This document shows positions 52,160 through 60,949 of a stretch of DNA of 64,000 bases, piece by piece. The DNA comes from Candidatus Gastranaerophilales bacterium. GTDB lineage: Bacteria; Cyanobacteriota; Vampirovibrionia; Gastranaerophilales; Gastranaerophilaceae. The stretch spans positions 1 to 64,000 of the forward strand of contig CALUTO010000010.1 of assembly GCA_944323735.1 (NCBI GenBank), in the 5' to 3' direction. The stretch's first letter is position 1. Each line of letters starts with the position of its first letter. The position numbers and the translations under genes are program-made. The notes beneath the pieces are model-generated. The model made no database searches. It was not told the origin of the DNA and saw only the letters and a list, made by a program, of their open reading frames with translations.

Positions 52160-53318
52160 CTGTACCTTTTTGTGCATTGTCTATAGCCGGAGGTTCAGGT
52201 GCAACGGTAATTCCGTCTCTGAGTGTCTGAAACCCTTTTGTGATAACAGTCTCACCTTCGGAAAGACCTTCCTTAACTATCCATTTATCCCCCTCCTGAT
52301 TGGATATCTTTATAAATTTTTGTTTTGCCACATTGTTTTTATCCACAACCCAGACATAAGTTCCCTGTGTACTTTCAGAGACAGCAATCTGTGGAACAAG
52401 AAGCACCTGCTTTGGTTTTGTTGCTTCCGCAACAACATTTACAAAGTCGCCGGGAACAAGAAATCTGTCTTTGTTATCAAAAGTCGCTCTCAAAGAAATC
52501 GTGCCGGCTGTCGGATCCACTTCGTTGTTTACAAACTCAAGAACACCTTCTTCGTGGTAAATAGAGCCGTCTGAAAGTTTTATAAATACTTTAGTATCTC
52601 CCAGATCATCCTGAGCTTCGGCCTCAGCCTTTTTAAATTTCAAATAATCTTCACTTTTCAGATTAAAATAAACATATATCGGGCTGGTTGAAACGATTCT
52701 TGCCAGAGTTCCAGACTGCGCATTCACAAGGTTGCCTTCGGTAATTATAATTTTTCCGATTTTACCGTCAACCGGAGCTTTTATCCGGGTATAAGAAAGG
52801 TTAAGTTTTGCATTTGCCAGACTGGCTTTGTTTGCATCAAGCTGCGCCTTGTTCTGGTCACGGGTTGCCAGTGCCTGATCAAAATATGACTTGCTCACAA
52901 AGTCGTTTTTCACAAGCTCACGTGCTCTTGTGAGTTCTTTTTCTGCATTTACCAGAGCAGCTTCAGACTGTCTGACAGCCGCCTGCGCCTGCTGGACTGC
53001 AATCTCGTATTCATGCGGCTGAATCAGGAACAGTGTCTGACCTTTTTTTACATAATTACCTTCTTTGAAATAGCTTTTTTGAAGCCATCCGTTTATACGG
53101 GCAACAACATCAACAGAATATTTTGCTTCTATTCTGCCGACAGATTCGGTTTTTGGGTAATAATCGCCCTTTACAACAGTACCGACTTCAACAGCAGGAG
53201 GTTTTGCATTCATTTTCGCCATTATTTTTGAACTGACAAAAGTCATCACTTTATTAGAGATAATCGGAAGCACAATAATTGCAATTATAATTCCGGTAAT
53301 CAGTTTCTTTTTATTCAT
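52134..53318 (-). CDS. RND efflux periplasmic adaptor (membrane fusion protein)
   Basis: A 394-residue AcrA/MexA-like protein anchored by an N-terminal hydrophobic helix (KLITGIIIAIIVLPII) without a lipobox cysteine. It has a barrel-sandwich hybrid (KKGQTLFLIQP and GKIIITEGNLVNAQSG), a helical hairpin (about 95-165) and a beta-barrel (PIYVYFNLKSEDYLKF, VPGDFVNV). It is the first gene of the efflux operon, with a ~105-nt leader. Confidence 0.95.
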   Translation of the reverse strand: MNKKKLITGIIIAIIVLPIISNKVMTFVSSKIMAKMNAKPPAVEVGTVVKGDYYPKTESVGRIEAKYSVDVVARINGWLQKSYFKEGNYVKKGQTLFLIQPHEYEIAVQQAQAAVRQSEAALVNAEKELTRARELVKNDFVSKSYFDQALATRDQNKAQLDANKASLANAKLNLSYTRIKAPVDGKIGKIIITEGNLVNAQSGTLARIVSTSPIYVYFNLKSEDYLKFKKAEAEAQDDLGDTKVFIKLSDGSIYHEEGVLEFVNNEVDPTAGTISLRATFDNKDRFLVPGDFVNVVAEATKPKQVLLVPQIAVSESTQGTYVWVVDKNNVAKQKFIKISNQEGDKWIVKEGLSEGETVITKGFQTLRDGITVAPEPPAIDNAQKGTDENAEQSK

Positions 53319-53433
53319 ATTTTCTAATCCTCAAGGTTCCGGTCATACTTAAATTTTAACTAACTGCAAAACAGTTTTTATTATTCACAAAATCCAAATA
53401 GCAACTGTCATTTCAATCTGAATCTTATTTGAC

Positions 53434-53451
53434 ATGTTATTATAATAACAT
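53434..53451 (-). promoter_or_regulatory. Perfect 18-bp palindrome over the -10 of the efflux operon
   Basis: ATGTTATTATAATAACAT is its own reverse complement and covers the minus-strand TATAAT (53439-53444). The position is that of a TetR- or MarR-type operator. In DNA this AT-rich a palindrome of this length is not very improbable, so the placement is the main support. Confidence 0.45.
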
Positions 53452-53468
53452 TAATAATACACTATCAA
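53439..53468 (-). promoter_or_regulatory. Promoter of the efflux operon
   Basis: On the minus strand: TTGATA (53463-53468), 18-bp spacer, TATAAT (53439-53444), about 105 nt of leader to the MFP start codon. Confidence 0.55.
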
Positions 53469-53508
53469 AAAATTTACAATAGTATACATGGTTGATGAAT
53501 TTTTTTCA

Positions 53509-53541
53509 CATGCCGGCAAGGAAATGGAAACATGCCGGCAA
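53509..53541. repeat. Two direct copies of CATGCCGGCAA
   Basis: CATGCCGGCAA at 53509-53519 and 53531-53541, 22 bp start to start (about two helical turns), 40-75 bp upstream of the efflux operon promoter. Each copy contains the palindrome TGCCGGCA. It could be an activator site or part of the end of the 53548 gene's transcript. Confidence 0.45.
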
Positions 53542-53547
53542 CAGAAC

Positions 53548-54108
53548 TCAATTTTTCTCCCACTCAAAAACCCTGTTTTTGCCTGAAACAAGATGAAAAT
53601 CATTAATTATGTAGAAAGGACAGGCTGACGGAGCCGATTTTACCAGTATATGTGAATACAAATTTTTCAACCCCTGAAGCATTGCAGAACCAATCCGTTT
53701 AAAATACGGCGGATCAAATGAATATATATACTGCGGATGAACCTGCAAATATTCAAGCTCTGTTTTGCTGTCTGAAATTGCTGATGTCATAGCTATACCG
53801 AGCACATTATCAGGATTCAGCCGCTCAAATTTGTCATTTTGTTTTGTCAGAGCGAAAAAGCAGCACTTGTCCCTGTCAGAGTCAGAATTTTTCCGCACAA
53901 TTTTTGCAGCAGCGTAAATATTATTTGCAAAGCTGTCTGCGCCGAACTCATCAGCAACTCCGGATATTGTGTGAAAATCATCTGGATTTTCAGGAGCCAG
54001 CTGCACGAAATTAGCAGATGATGGAATATATTTTTTTTCAGTATATGAATATTTTTTTAGCGGAACTTTTTCTATAAAAGAAGCACCGAATGAGACATTA
54101 CTTTGCAT
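53548..54108 (-). CDS. GNAT-like protein with an SFG-type N-terminus
   Basis: A 186-residue protein beginning MQSNVSFGASF, the lineage motif seen in several proteins further on. From about residue 95 it resembles an acetyltransferase core: LEYLQVHPQY followed by KRIGSAMLQGLKNLYSH fits the GNAT beta4-alpha3 acetyl-CoA segment, and VLGIAMTSAI the preceding strand. Two adjacent cysteines (CC, about 80) are notable. It has no signal peptide. The acyl acceptor is unknown. No clear ribosome site precedes the ATG, and a TATAAT lies only two bases before it, so the true start is uncertain. Confidence 0.55.
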   Translation of the reverse strand: MQSNVSFGASFIEKVPLKKYSYTEKKYIPSSANFVQLAPENPDDFHTISGVADEFGADSFANNIYAAAKIVRKNSDSDRDKCCFFALTKQNDKFERLNPDNVLGIAMTSAISDSKTELEYLQVHPQYIYSFDPPYFKRIGSAMLQGLKNLYSHILVKSAPSACPFYIINDFHLVSGKNRVFEWEKN

Positions 54109-54179
54109 ACATTATACAAAATACGTAAAAAATAAAATTGCGTTTTCATCTGACATAAAAAAATAAAATTTACAAAAAT

Positions 54180-55448
54180 TTAAGACTTTTGAATTTCAGC
54201 TATAAGTGACTGTATATCAGCATTATCATTAAATGCCTGCGCCTGTTTTGCGTATCTCAGGGCATCCTGTTTTGCGCCCATTTCCATATGCAGTACAGCC
54301 ATATTATAATTTACAATGTACCTGTCAAAATCATTTTTTGCAACACTCATGCCCTTATCAAGAGTATATTTCGCACTGCTGTAATCTTCTGCTTTTGCAT
54401 ACAAAACTGCCAGATCAACATACCCGCCGATTTGAAAAGGTGCCTTTTTTATATAATCTTCGGCTTCGATAATTTTTTCCCTCAGTATATCCTCTTGAGA
54501 ACCGAGCACAACCGGAGAATAGATAAGCCCTTTTGTATTTATTTTATCTGTATTTGTGATATCCGGAGACATATTATACAACAACTTAAGCGTATTTAAA
54601 TCATCCTTACTGAGCGACGGTTCAATCCCTGTGACTACAGCCGCCATATTGGACATATACATCAAATCGTTTGCGTTCTGGCTGTGGCCCATCATACCAA
54701 GCGCATGTCCGATTTCATGCAAAACAAATGTGTAAACAGCTTTCTCGGGATAATACCTTCCGAAGCGGTCTCTGTCATGCACAAATATAGTCATTTTTTT
54801 AAGCTTATTGTTTTTTATATCCGGCGCAGAAAAAGCAGGATTCCCGAGATGACCACGTTCACCGCCGGATGAAACATTAAAAGGGATAAATCTAACCTGT
54901 ATATCCCCGTTTGAGTCCGCAAATTTAAATTTAAAAAATCCTCCTGACTCTTTTTCCCACGTGTCAAAAGCCAATCTGGAGCGCATTAGATAATACTCAG
55001 GAACATCAGTATCCTCAGAAAAACTAACACTTAAAGGAAAAGACTCACGGTTCCACCGGATAATTTTAGTATCCAGAGGAGCGTTTTTGATGTAATTACT
55101 TCCGGTTTTTTTCATCGCAAAATCACGCCACTCTTGTATTTTGTTTTCAGCTATAACATCTGCTTCGTCTTTGTATTTTGAAAGTGTAAATTCAAATATC
55201 TCTTTTTGAACACTAAATGACGGAGGAAGTCCGCAAAGTGCCCTTATATACACCAATCTGGAGGCCTTATTGTCAGGTTCAAGAAAAACCGCATTTTTTG
55301 CAAGTTTATATGCACTTTTATAATTATTGTTGTCCAGATACTTTAAAGCCAGCAGTGTAAAAAGCTCTGCACCAAAAAAACGGAGCCCGAGAACAAAAAT
55401 TAGTGCACAACAAAGCGGTATGATAAATCTTTTACGAATTTTTGCCAT
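54180..55448 (-). CDS. Membrane-anchored zinc metallopeptidase with TPRs
   Basis: A 422-residue protein with an N-terminal membrane anchor (RFIIPLCCALIFVLGLRFFG) and one TPR-like unit (about 35-70). Then comes a metzincin-type catalytic domain (about 125-275) with the zinc motif HEIGHALGMMGH and a Met-turn DLMYMSN. TPR-like helices follow from 330 to the end (YVDLAVLYAKAEDYSSAKYTL). The extended HExxHxxGxxH motif is that of matrixin (M10) peptidases. It is predicted to act in the periplasm or on the surface. It lies divergently from the cell-wall amidase gene; any joint role in the envelope is inferred. Confidence 0.82.
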   Translation of the reverse strand: MAKIRKRFIIPLCCALIFVLGLRFFGAELFTLLALKYLDNNNYKSAYKLAKNAVFLEPDNKASRLVYIRALCGLPPSFSVQKEIFEFTLSKYKDEADVIAENKIQEWRDFAMKKTGSNYIKNAPLDTKIIRWNRESFPLSVSFSEDTDVPEYYLMRSRLAFDTWEKESGGFFKFKFADSNGDIQVRFIPFNVSSGGERGHLGNPAFSAPDIKNNKLKKMTIFVHDRDRFGRYYPEKAVYTFVLHEIGHALGMMGHSQNANDLMYMSNMAAVVTGIEPSLSKDDLNTLKLLYNMSPDITNTDKINTKGLIYSPVVLGSQEDILREKIIEAEDYIKKAPFQIGGYVDLAVLYAKAEDYSSAKYTLDKGMSVAKNDFDRYIVNYNMAVLHMEMGAKQDALRYAKQAQAFNDNADIQSLIAEIQKS

Positions 55449-55569
55449 ACGGGGAATTATACTGTATTTTTTAAATTTAGTACAGTAGAGACAGGAAAAA
55501 TTTGTTGAATAATAATATGAAGTTTTTTGAAATCGTGGACATGTTTTTTACGTGTAATATGATGTTTAT

Positions 55570-57417
55570 ATGTTCAAAAAATTTTTAGTATTACTTTTTA
55601 TAATATTAAGCACCTTTGTTTTTACACACTGCTGTCTGGCGCAAAACTCACCGCAGCCGATTAAAATAAACAATATTTTGTTTGACAATTCGGACAACAT
55701 GATTTTTCTCGGCACAGATGCACCTTCCGGTTATAATCAGCCGATAAAGCTCAAAAAATTAAGCGACAGAGGCTATTTTGACATAGAAAATGCAATACTC
55801 ACACGCCCGAATACAAGCTGGACTTTTAAAAACAGTGTCATAAAACAGGTTAAAATTTCACAGTTTTCTACTAAACCGGATGTAGTAAGAATTGTTATTT
55901 TATACAACAAAGGTTTTAAAACAGGAGATTTAAAACTTCTTCAGCTGGACAATAATTTTATCCTCACATACAAAGACGATTTCCTTGATACAAACGGTGA
56001 AACAACAGTATACAATGATGAACGGCTTAACAAAGAAGGCTATTATGAATACACAACATTCAGCGAAGACGAAAAGCCGGCTGAAACCGGCGCAAAAAAC
56101 AGTGTAATCAGTTCAAATCCTTCTGCTGCAAAAGTTTTAAACAATGTAGAGCAAGAAAAACACGACACAAAACTTAAGTCAAGATTTTATGTAAACAGGA
56201 TAGATGTAAAAAGAGGAAATGCACTTGTTCGAGGCATAGGTCAAATTGCAATAGAAAATCCTCTCATTTTAACAGAACCGTCCAGACTTGTTTTTGATCT
56301 TCCAAACACATATGTTGCTCCGGAAATCAGAAACATTGAATATGTTCTAAGCGAAAAAGAAACAATAAAAATCGGACAGTTTGAACCCACTAAAGCTCGT
56401 CTGGTTATAAAAAGCGAAGATGTGGACAAATTCCGCCCCGTATATTCTTATGACGGTCAAAGCATCTTTTTTGCCCATGACAACAGACTGGCAGGACTTT
56501 CGCTTTTTCACAAAACAGCAGCAACAACGGCATATAGTGCAAAAAAAATAAATAACAAAACAGATGAATTGAGTTTTTCATATACAAATCCGATTATACA
56601 TTCAATCCACAGAACGGCAGATTCCGTAGAGCTTAATCTTTACAACTCATCAGGATTTGACAGGACTGCATTTGTAAAAAATTTAAAATCTGAAAAGCTT
56701 GCCAATCTCAGAACAGAAGCTATTGTACCTTATGGAATAAAAATAATTCTCCCTGTAAGCGGGATGTCCGTATTAAAATACGATGAAGGCACAGACTGCA
56801 AATCACTAAAACTTACAGTCACAACACCAGATGAACCAGTAATAAAAACAAAAACTCCGCCTGTTATTACAAAAGGCAGAGAAATAAGGGTTATTGTCGT
56901 AGATGCCGGCCATGGCGGCGCTGATGTCGGTGCAACACGTGACTCGATTTATGAAAAAGATATTACGCTTGATATTTCCAAAAGACTTGCTGACATTTTA
57001 ACAAACAAAGGCTACCATGTTGAAATGACCAGAAGAAGTGACGAAACTGTTTCTTTAAAAGACAGAGTACAGTTTACAGAAGAAAAAAATGCAGATTTGT
57101 TCGTCAGCGTGCACGTAAATTCAAGTGTAAGCGAGGAGCCGTACGGAGTAGAAACTCACTATTACACTGACGAATCATACAATTTTGCACAGGAGGTGCA
57201 CAAATCTCTGGCGCAAAAAATAGATTCAAAAGACAGAGGATTGTTTAAATCAAAGTTTTATGTTATCAATAATTCTATAGCTCCGTCTATACTTGTTGAG
57301 ACAGGCTTCATTTCCAATACGGAAGAAAGAACAAGTCTCATCACGGAGGAAAGAAAACAAAAAACAGCAGAGGCTATTGCAGACGGAATTTTGAATTATA
57401 TAAAAAAGAATAAGTAA
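55570..57417 (+). CDS. N-acetylmuramoyl-L-alanine amidase with AMIN domain (AmiC type)
   Basis: A 615-residue exported amidase. A signal peptide (cleavage near CLA-QN) is followed by two AMIN-like beta regions (about 30-140 and 210-310) that bind peptidoglycan. The C-terminal Amidase_3 domain starts at residue 440 with VVDAGHGGADVGA (zinc histidine), then EKDITLDISKRLA (zinc glutamate), FVSVHVNSS (zinc histidine) and VETGFISN with the catalytic glutamate. It cleaves the peptide from the glycan during cell separation. There is no Shine-Dalgarno; TAATAT lies nine bases before the ATG, so the leader is very short. murI follows 2 bp later. Confidence 0.93.
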   Translation: MFKKFLVLLFIILSTFVFTHCCLAQNSPQPIKINNILFDNSDNMIFLGTDAPSGYNQPIKLKKLSDRGYFDIENAILTRPNTSWTFKNSVIKQVKISQFSTKPDVVRIVILYNKGFKTGDLKLLQLDNNFILTYKDDFLDTNGETTVYNDERLNKEGYYEYTTFSEDEKPAETGAKNSVISSNPSAAKVLNNVEQEKHDTKLKSRFYVNRIDVKRGNALVRGIGQIAIENPLILTEPSRLVFDLPNTYVAPEIRNIEYVLSEKETIKIGQFEPTKARLVIKSEDVDKFRPVYSYDGQSIFFAHDNRLAGLSLFHKTAATTAYSAKKINNKTDELSFSYTNPIIHSIHRTADSVELNLYNSSGFDRTAFVKNLKSEKLANLRTEAIVPYGIKIILPVSGMSVLKYDEGTDCKSLKLTVTTPDEPVIKTKTPPVITKGREIRVIVVDAGHGGADVGATRDSIYEKDITLDISKRLADILTNKGYHVEMTRRSDETVSLKDRVQFTEEKNADLFVSVHVNSSVSEEPYGVETHYYTDESYNFAQEVHKSLAQKIDSKDRGLFKSKFYVINNSIAPSILVETGFISNTEERTSLITEERKQKTAEAIADGILNYIKKNK

Positions 57418-57419
57418 TT

Positions 57420-58220
57420 ATGGATATTATAAAAGACAGACCAATAGGTGTTTTTGATTCAGGAATAGGCGGTTTGACTGTTCTTGAAAAGCTGTATGAA
57501 GCATGCCCGCATGAACATTATATCTATTTTGCGGACACAAAAAATCTTCCCTACGGTGAAAAAACAAAAGACGAACTTATTTTTGCCGTGCAAAAAATAT
57601 TTGACTTTTACGCATCACAGGATGTAAAAGCTGTTGTTATGGCTTGTAATACTTCTTCTGCACTTGTTTATGAAGAACTGAAAGAAGACTACGATTTCAA
57701 AATATACCCGATAATTCAAATCACGGCAGAATGCGTAGCGGATATGGGATTAAAAAGAGTCGGAGTTCTTGCAACAACAGCTACTGTGGAATCACATGCA
57801 TATTTAAAGGCACTTGTGGAATATGACAGACACATGCTGATAAAAGAAAATGCCTGCCCGCTGTGGGTTTCTATGGTGGAAAACAGAAAAGAGGACTACG
57901 AAGACGAGGATGAGGATGCAATTATGCTCGACTATTTAGAACCGGTACTGGATTTCAGACCGGAAAAGATAATTCTCGGCTGTACACACTATCCTCACCT
58001 TATGAATAAAATAAAAAGATACGCAAGAAAAAGCCTTTTTATAAACCCGGCCGAGTGTTTTTCGGAATACATAAAAAAAGACCTTGAACAAGCCGGATTG
58101 AGAAAAACTTACGGAGTTCTGAGAACAGATTTTTATGTAAGCTCAGACCCTGAAAATTTCAAAAAAAATGCCTCTGTCTTTATTAAAATGAAAGATTTGC
58201 CTGAACTGCTTGAGCTTTGA
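57420..58220 (+). CDS. murI: Glutamate racemase
   Basis: A 266-residue cofactor-independent racemase making D-glutamate for peptidoglycan. The first catalytic cysteine is in VMACNTSSA (about residue 73), the second in LGCTHYPHL (about residue 187). The N-terminal signature IGVFDSGIGGLTVL is intact. Pairing with the amidase gives a small cell-wall operon. Confidence 0.96.
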   Translation: MDIIKDRPIGVFDSGIGGLTVLEKLYEACPHEHYIYFADTKNLPYGEKTKDELIFAVQKIFDFYASQDVKAVVMACNTSSALVYEELKEDYDFKIYPIIQITAECVADMGLKRVGVLATTATVESHAYLKALVEYDRHMLIKENACPLWVSMVENRKEDYEDEDEDAIMLDYLEPVLDFRPEKIILGCTHYPHLMNKIKRYARKSLFINPAECFSEYIKKDLEQAGLRKTYGVLRTDFYVSSDPENFKKNASVFIKMKDLPELLEL

Positions 58221-58235
58221 TTTTCGGGAATTACA

Positions 58236-58817
58236 TCAAAAGTATGCTGAAAAGTATTCGTCTTTATGCCTTTCTTCAAGCAGAAATTTATCAATGTCAA
58301 ATTTCAGCTTGCGTGCAATATATTGAGCACAGCTCACAGTGCCTTCTGCATCGTTAACGGCTTTTTTGCAAAGAGCTTTAAAACGCCCTGCATCGCCGTC
58401 AAAATGACGTTTGAATGCAAAAAGTGATTCATTTGAATCAGAAAAGTTTTCTGCAGTTTCTGACATCATTTTACCCGAGCCAAGCAGTGTAAAAAATTTT
58501 TGTAATTTTTGAAAAACCGGAGCCGACTGCCGGTTTAAATTAATTACATCCCCGTTTATCCCGTAAACACGAAATGTCTCACGGTCAGTTGTATATTCAT
58601 CAAGTGTAAAATTCAACGCATTTTGATTAGTTCTGTTTTTAAACACATTTAGTACCGGACTAAGCCGTTCAAGGTCATTAGAGTTTTTATCAGTAATCTC
58701 TGCCTGCAGCGTGATATGTCTGGAAGCAGGCGCAAGTCCGTATTTTGTCATTTTAACATAACCGCTTTCAGTTTGAAGAGCGGCTGCATTTTTTACTCCG
58801 TAAAAATTTATTTTCAT
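58236..58817 (-). CDS. Lineage-specific protein, copy 3 of a tandem triplet
   Basis: A 193-residue protein beginning MKINFYGVKNAA. It shares with its two neighbours an N-terminal F-x-G-[IV]-KN motif, a segment NDLERLSPVLNVFKNR...NALNF (about 45-70) and a putative helical C-terminus. It has a GGAGAT ribosome site. There are no TM segments or signal. It is the most divergent of the three. Function unknown. Confidence 0.65.
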   Translation of the reverse strand: MKINFYGVKNAAALQTESGYVKMTKYGLAPASRHITLQAEITDKNSNDLERLSPVLNVFKNRTNQNALNFTLDEYTTDRETFRVYGINGDVINLNRQSAPVFQKLQKFFTLLGSGKMMSETAENFSDSNESLFAFKRHFDGDAGRFKALCKKAVNDAEGTVSCAQYIARKLKFDIDKFLLEERHKDEYFSAYF

Positions 58818-58820
58818 TTA

Positions 58821-59423
58821 TTATCTCCGTGAATCAGATAATGCCAGCAGTAAAGCTGACTGCAACATCAGGCAGGTTTCTTTTATTCTTTTGGGATCTA
58901 AAAATTTTTCAATAGTCATTTCTGCCATTTTTGGATTGTTTCTATAGTAATTATAGAAGCTTGCATAAGAATCTCTGCAGTTTTTTGAACCTATGTAGTT
59001 CTTTGTATAAGTAAGTTCGTTATTCTCTGCTCTTTTAGTAATTTTTTCAACAAGTGAATAAATTTTAGCAAACATTGGATAATTCTTATGATTTATATCG
59101 AATTTTTGTCCGTTTATTACACAAATATCATTTTTCAATTCATATTTCATATCAACAATCTTATATGAACTGTCCATTACAAAATCAATTACATTTCTTC
59201 GGCCGTTGCGGTTTGGAAAAGCTTTCAATATATCTCTGAACTCATCGAGGTCGTTTGTACCCGTATTATTCAGTTCACAATGAAGTTCAAAAGTTTTGCC
59301 CCGTGGTATAAACAGTGTAGATGTTCGACCGTTTTTCTGATTTTTATATTGCACCAGTCTGTGTTCGGGTCTGTATTCAAAATCAGCACCTGCATTTTTT
59401 ATTCCATGAAAACTTATATTCAT
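58821..59423 (-). CDS. Lineage-specific protein, copy 2 of a tandem triplet
   Basis: A 200-residue protein beginning MNISFHGIKNAGADF, with FELHCELNNTGTNDLDEFRD and AFPNRNGRRNVIDF (about 45-80), then INGQKFDINHKNYPMFAKIYSLV aligning with FSINGKDVDLNDG in copy 1. SD is AGGTGA. The segment L-x-NT-[GN]-x-NDL-[DE]-E is the most conserved in the family. Function unknown. Confidence 0.68.
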   Translation of the reverse strand: MNISFHGIKNAGADFEYRPEHRLVQYKNQKNGRTSTLFIPRGKTFELHCELNNTGTNDLDEFRDILKAFPNRNGRRNVIDFVMDSSYKIVDMKYELKNDICVINGQKFDINHKNYPMFAKIYSLVEKITKRAENNELTYTKNYIGSKNCRDSYASFYNYYRNNPKMAEMTIEKFLDPKRIKETCLMLQSALLLALSDSRR

Positions 59424-59430
59424 AATTCAC

Positions 59431-60000
59431 CTATGTGTTTAGTAAATATTTTGTGAGTACGTTTGATAATTTTTCCGAGAGATATTTTGCACCGTTTCTT
59501 GCAAAATATTTGCTGTGAGCAATCTCAAGAATTCTGCCGAAGTCTTTTTCCGGTTTATAGTATCTGTATGGAAAAAATGCTTCACTTGCTTCACCAGAAA
59601 GGAAATAATTTCTGTCTAAAACCAGTTCATCACTTTCAGTTGTCGCAATTTTTTTCATTAAATTATACAGTTTTATAAAAATACGAAGGCTGCCGTCGTT
59701 TAAATCCACATCTTTGCCGTTTATAGAAAAGATTCTGTGTTTTTTATTTGTTTTCAAATCACTAAACGAGTCATAAGAAAAATTCAGAGCATTCGGGTTT
59801 CTTTTATTTGGATATTTTTGCAGAATGCTTCCGTATTCTTCAAGGTCATTGCCGTTTGTGTTTGTCAGTTCAACATGAATATTAGTAAAACGGCCTTTGG
59901 GTATTTCCAATACATAGTTGCCTGACCTGATTCTTTCAGGCGTTTCTCTGTCGTAAAAATACGACCCTATGTTTTTTATTCCATGGAAACTTATTTGCAT
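59431..60000 (-). CDS. Lineage-specific protein, copy 1 of a tandem triplet
   Basis: A 189-residue protein starting MQISFHGIKNIGSYF at ATG 60000 (GGAG before it); the longer frame lacks a ribosome site. NIHVELTNTNGNDLEEYGSI followed by YPNKRNPNALNF forms the shared core. It heads the triplet, whose members are 3-8 bp apart and clearly arose by duplication. No enzyme motif is visible. Confidence 0.68.
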   Translation of the reverse strand: MQISFHGIKNIGSYFYDRETPERIRSGNYVLEIPKGRFTNIHVELTNTNGNDLEEYGSILQKYPNKRNPNALNFSYDSFSDLKTNKKHRIFSINGKDVDLNDGSLRIFIKLYNLMKKIATTESDELVLDRNYFLSGEASEAFFPYRYYKPEKDFGRILEIAHSKYFARNGAKYLSEKLSNVLTKYLLNT

Positions 60001-60106
60001 TAAAATCTCCGGCTTTTTTGTATAAAAATACTGCAATACAAGCATAAAATCCAGTAATAAATTTTTTTTGCTATATTCAAAAAAACGATTAATTATTTGT
60101 TACAAA

Positions 60107-60949
60107 TTATTTCCACGGGTTTGTGAATATTTTTTTCCCGAATGCAGCGCAGTGCTGGCATTCTGCAGTCTCAAGGTAACATTTTTTACTGAAATTTTTT
60201 ATACTGGAGCCGCATCTGCCTCTGTAGTCATTCGAAAGGACGGGACAGGAATAAATTCCGTTTTTAGTAAGCAGCCTTCCGGTCATACAATCCGGCTCAA
60301 AATCAACAGGGGCCTCACGCAGAACAGCGTCTGCAGCTAAATCAGGAATAATCTGCAAATTTATATCCTCTGTTTCAAACCGGAATTTTTGTCCCAGTTC
60401 CCTAAATCCGCTCAAAAGCTCAGCCTCCGTAGCAGATGTAACATTTTTTATCATAAGAATCGGATTAAATCCGTATTTATTCAAAGATGTAACGGCATGC
60501 AGCGCATTTCTGAAAGCACCTCTTCCTGCTTTTTCATCGTTTGTTCTCTCGTCATAGTGATTAATAAAAATTTTAAAAATAATTTCGTTTACCCCTTCAT
60601 CTTCAACACGCTTAAGAAAACGTGCCTTTTTGTCATTCAGACATGTACCGTCAGTGTATATTGTTACAGGGGTAAACTGCAGACACAAACGCAATATGCT
60701 GTTAAAATCAGGATGAGAAATACAATCCTTTCCTGTGATATAAATATATCTCAGCTGTTTTATATCTAAATTCTTTAATGTTTCTTTTATCTCTTCTAAT
60801 TGCAGATAATTTTTATGTTTGTGGTTAAAACTTCTGCTCCTGTACAAGGATATGTTTTTGCTAACCGATTTATTATACTCAAGGTTTAAAAACAGATGAT
60901 TCAATGCCTTGAGCGTAACACAGCGTGCCTGTACAATAGAATTATGCAT
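60107..60949 (-). CDS. Radical-SAM-fold protein lacking the cluster cysteines, with C-terminal cysteine region
   Basis: A 280-residue protein led by a strong AAGGAGG. The body follows the radical SAM barrel: IYITGKDCISHPDFNSILRLC (the usual GGEPLLHPDF position), VTIYTDGTCLND (NGTLL position) and EIIFKIFINHYDERTND. At the N-terminus, where CxxxCxxC should bind the [4Fe-4S] cluster, it has V29, I33 and Y36 (KSVSKNISLY). The C-terminal ~65 residues contain six cysteines in a SPASM-like order (CMTGR...YSCPVL...GRCGSS...KKCYLETAECQHC). So it has probably lost radical chemistry or is a non-catalytic partner. Confidence 0.65.
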   Translation of the reverse strand: MHNSIVQARCVTLKALNHLFLNLEYNKSVSKNISLYRSRSFNHKHKNYLQLEEIKETLKNLDIKQLRYIYITGKDCISHPDFNSILRLCLQFTPVTIYTDGTCLNDKKARFLKRVEDEGVNEIIFKIFINHYDERTNDEKAGRGAFRNALHAVTSLNKYGFNPILMIKNVTSATEAELLSGFRELGQKFRFETEDINLQIIPDLAADAVLREAPVDFEPDCMTGRLLTKNGIYSCPVLSNDYRGRCGSSIKNFSKKCYLETAECQHCAAFGKKIFTNPWK

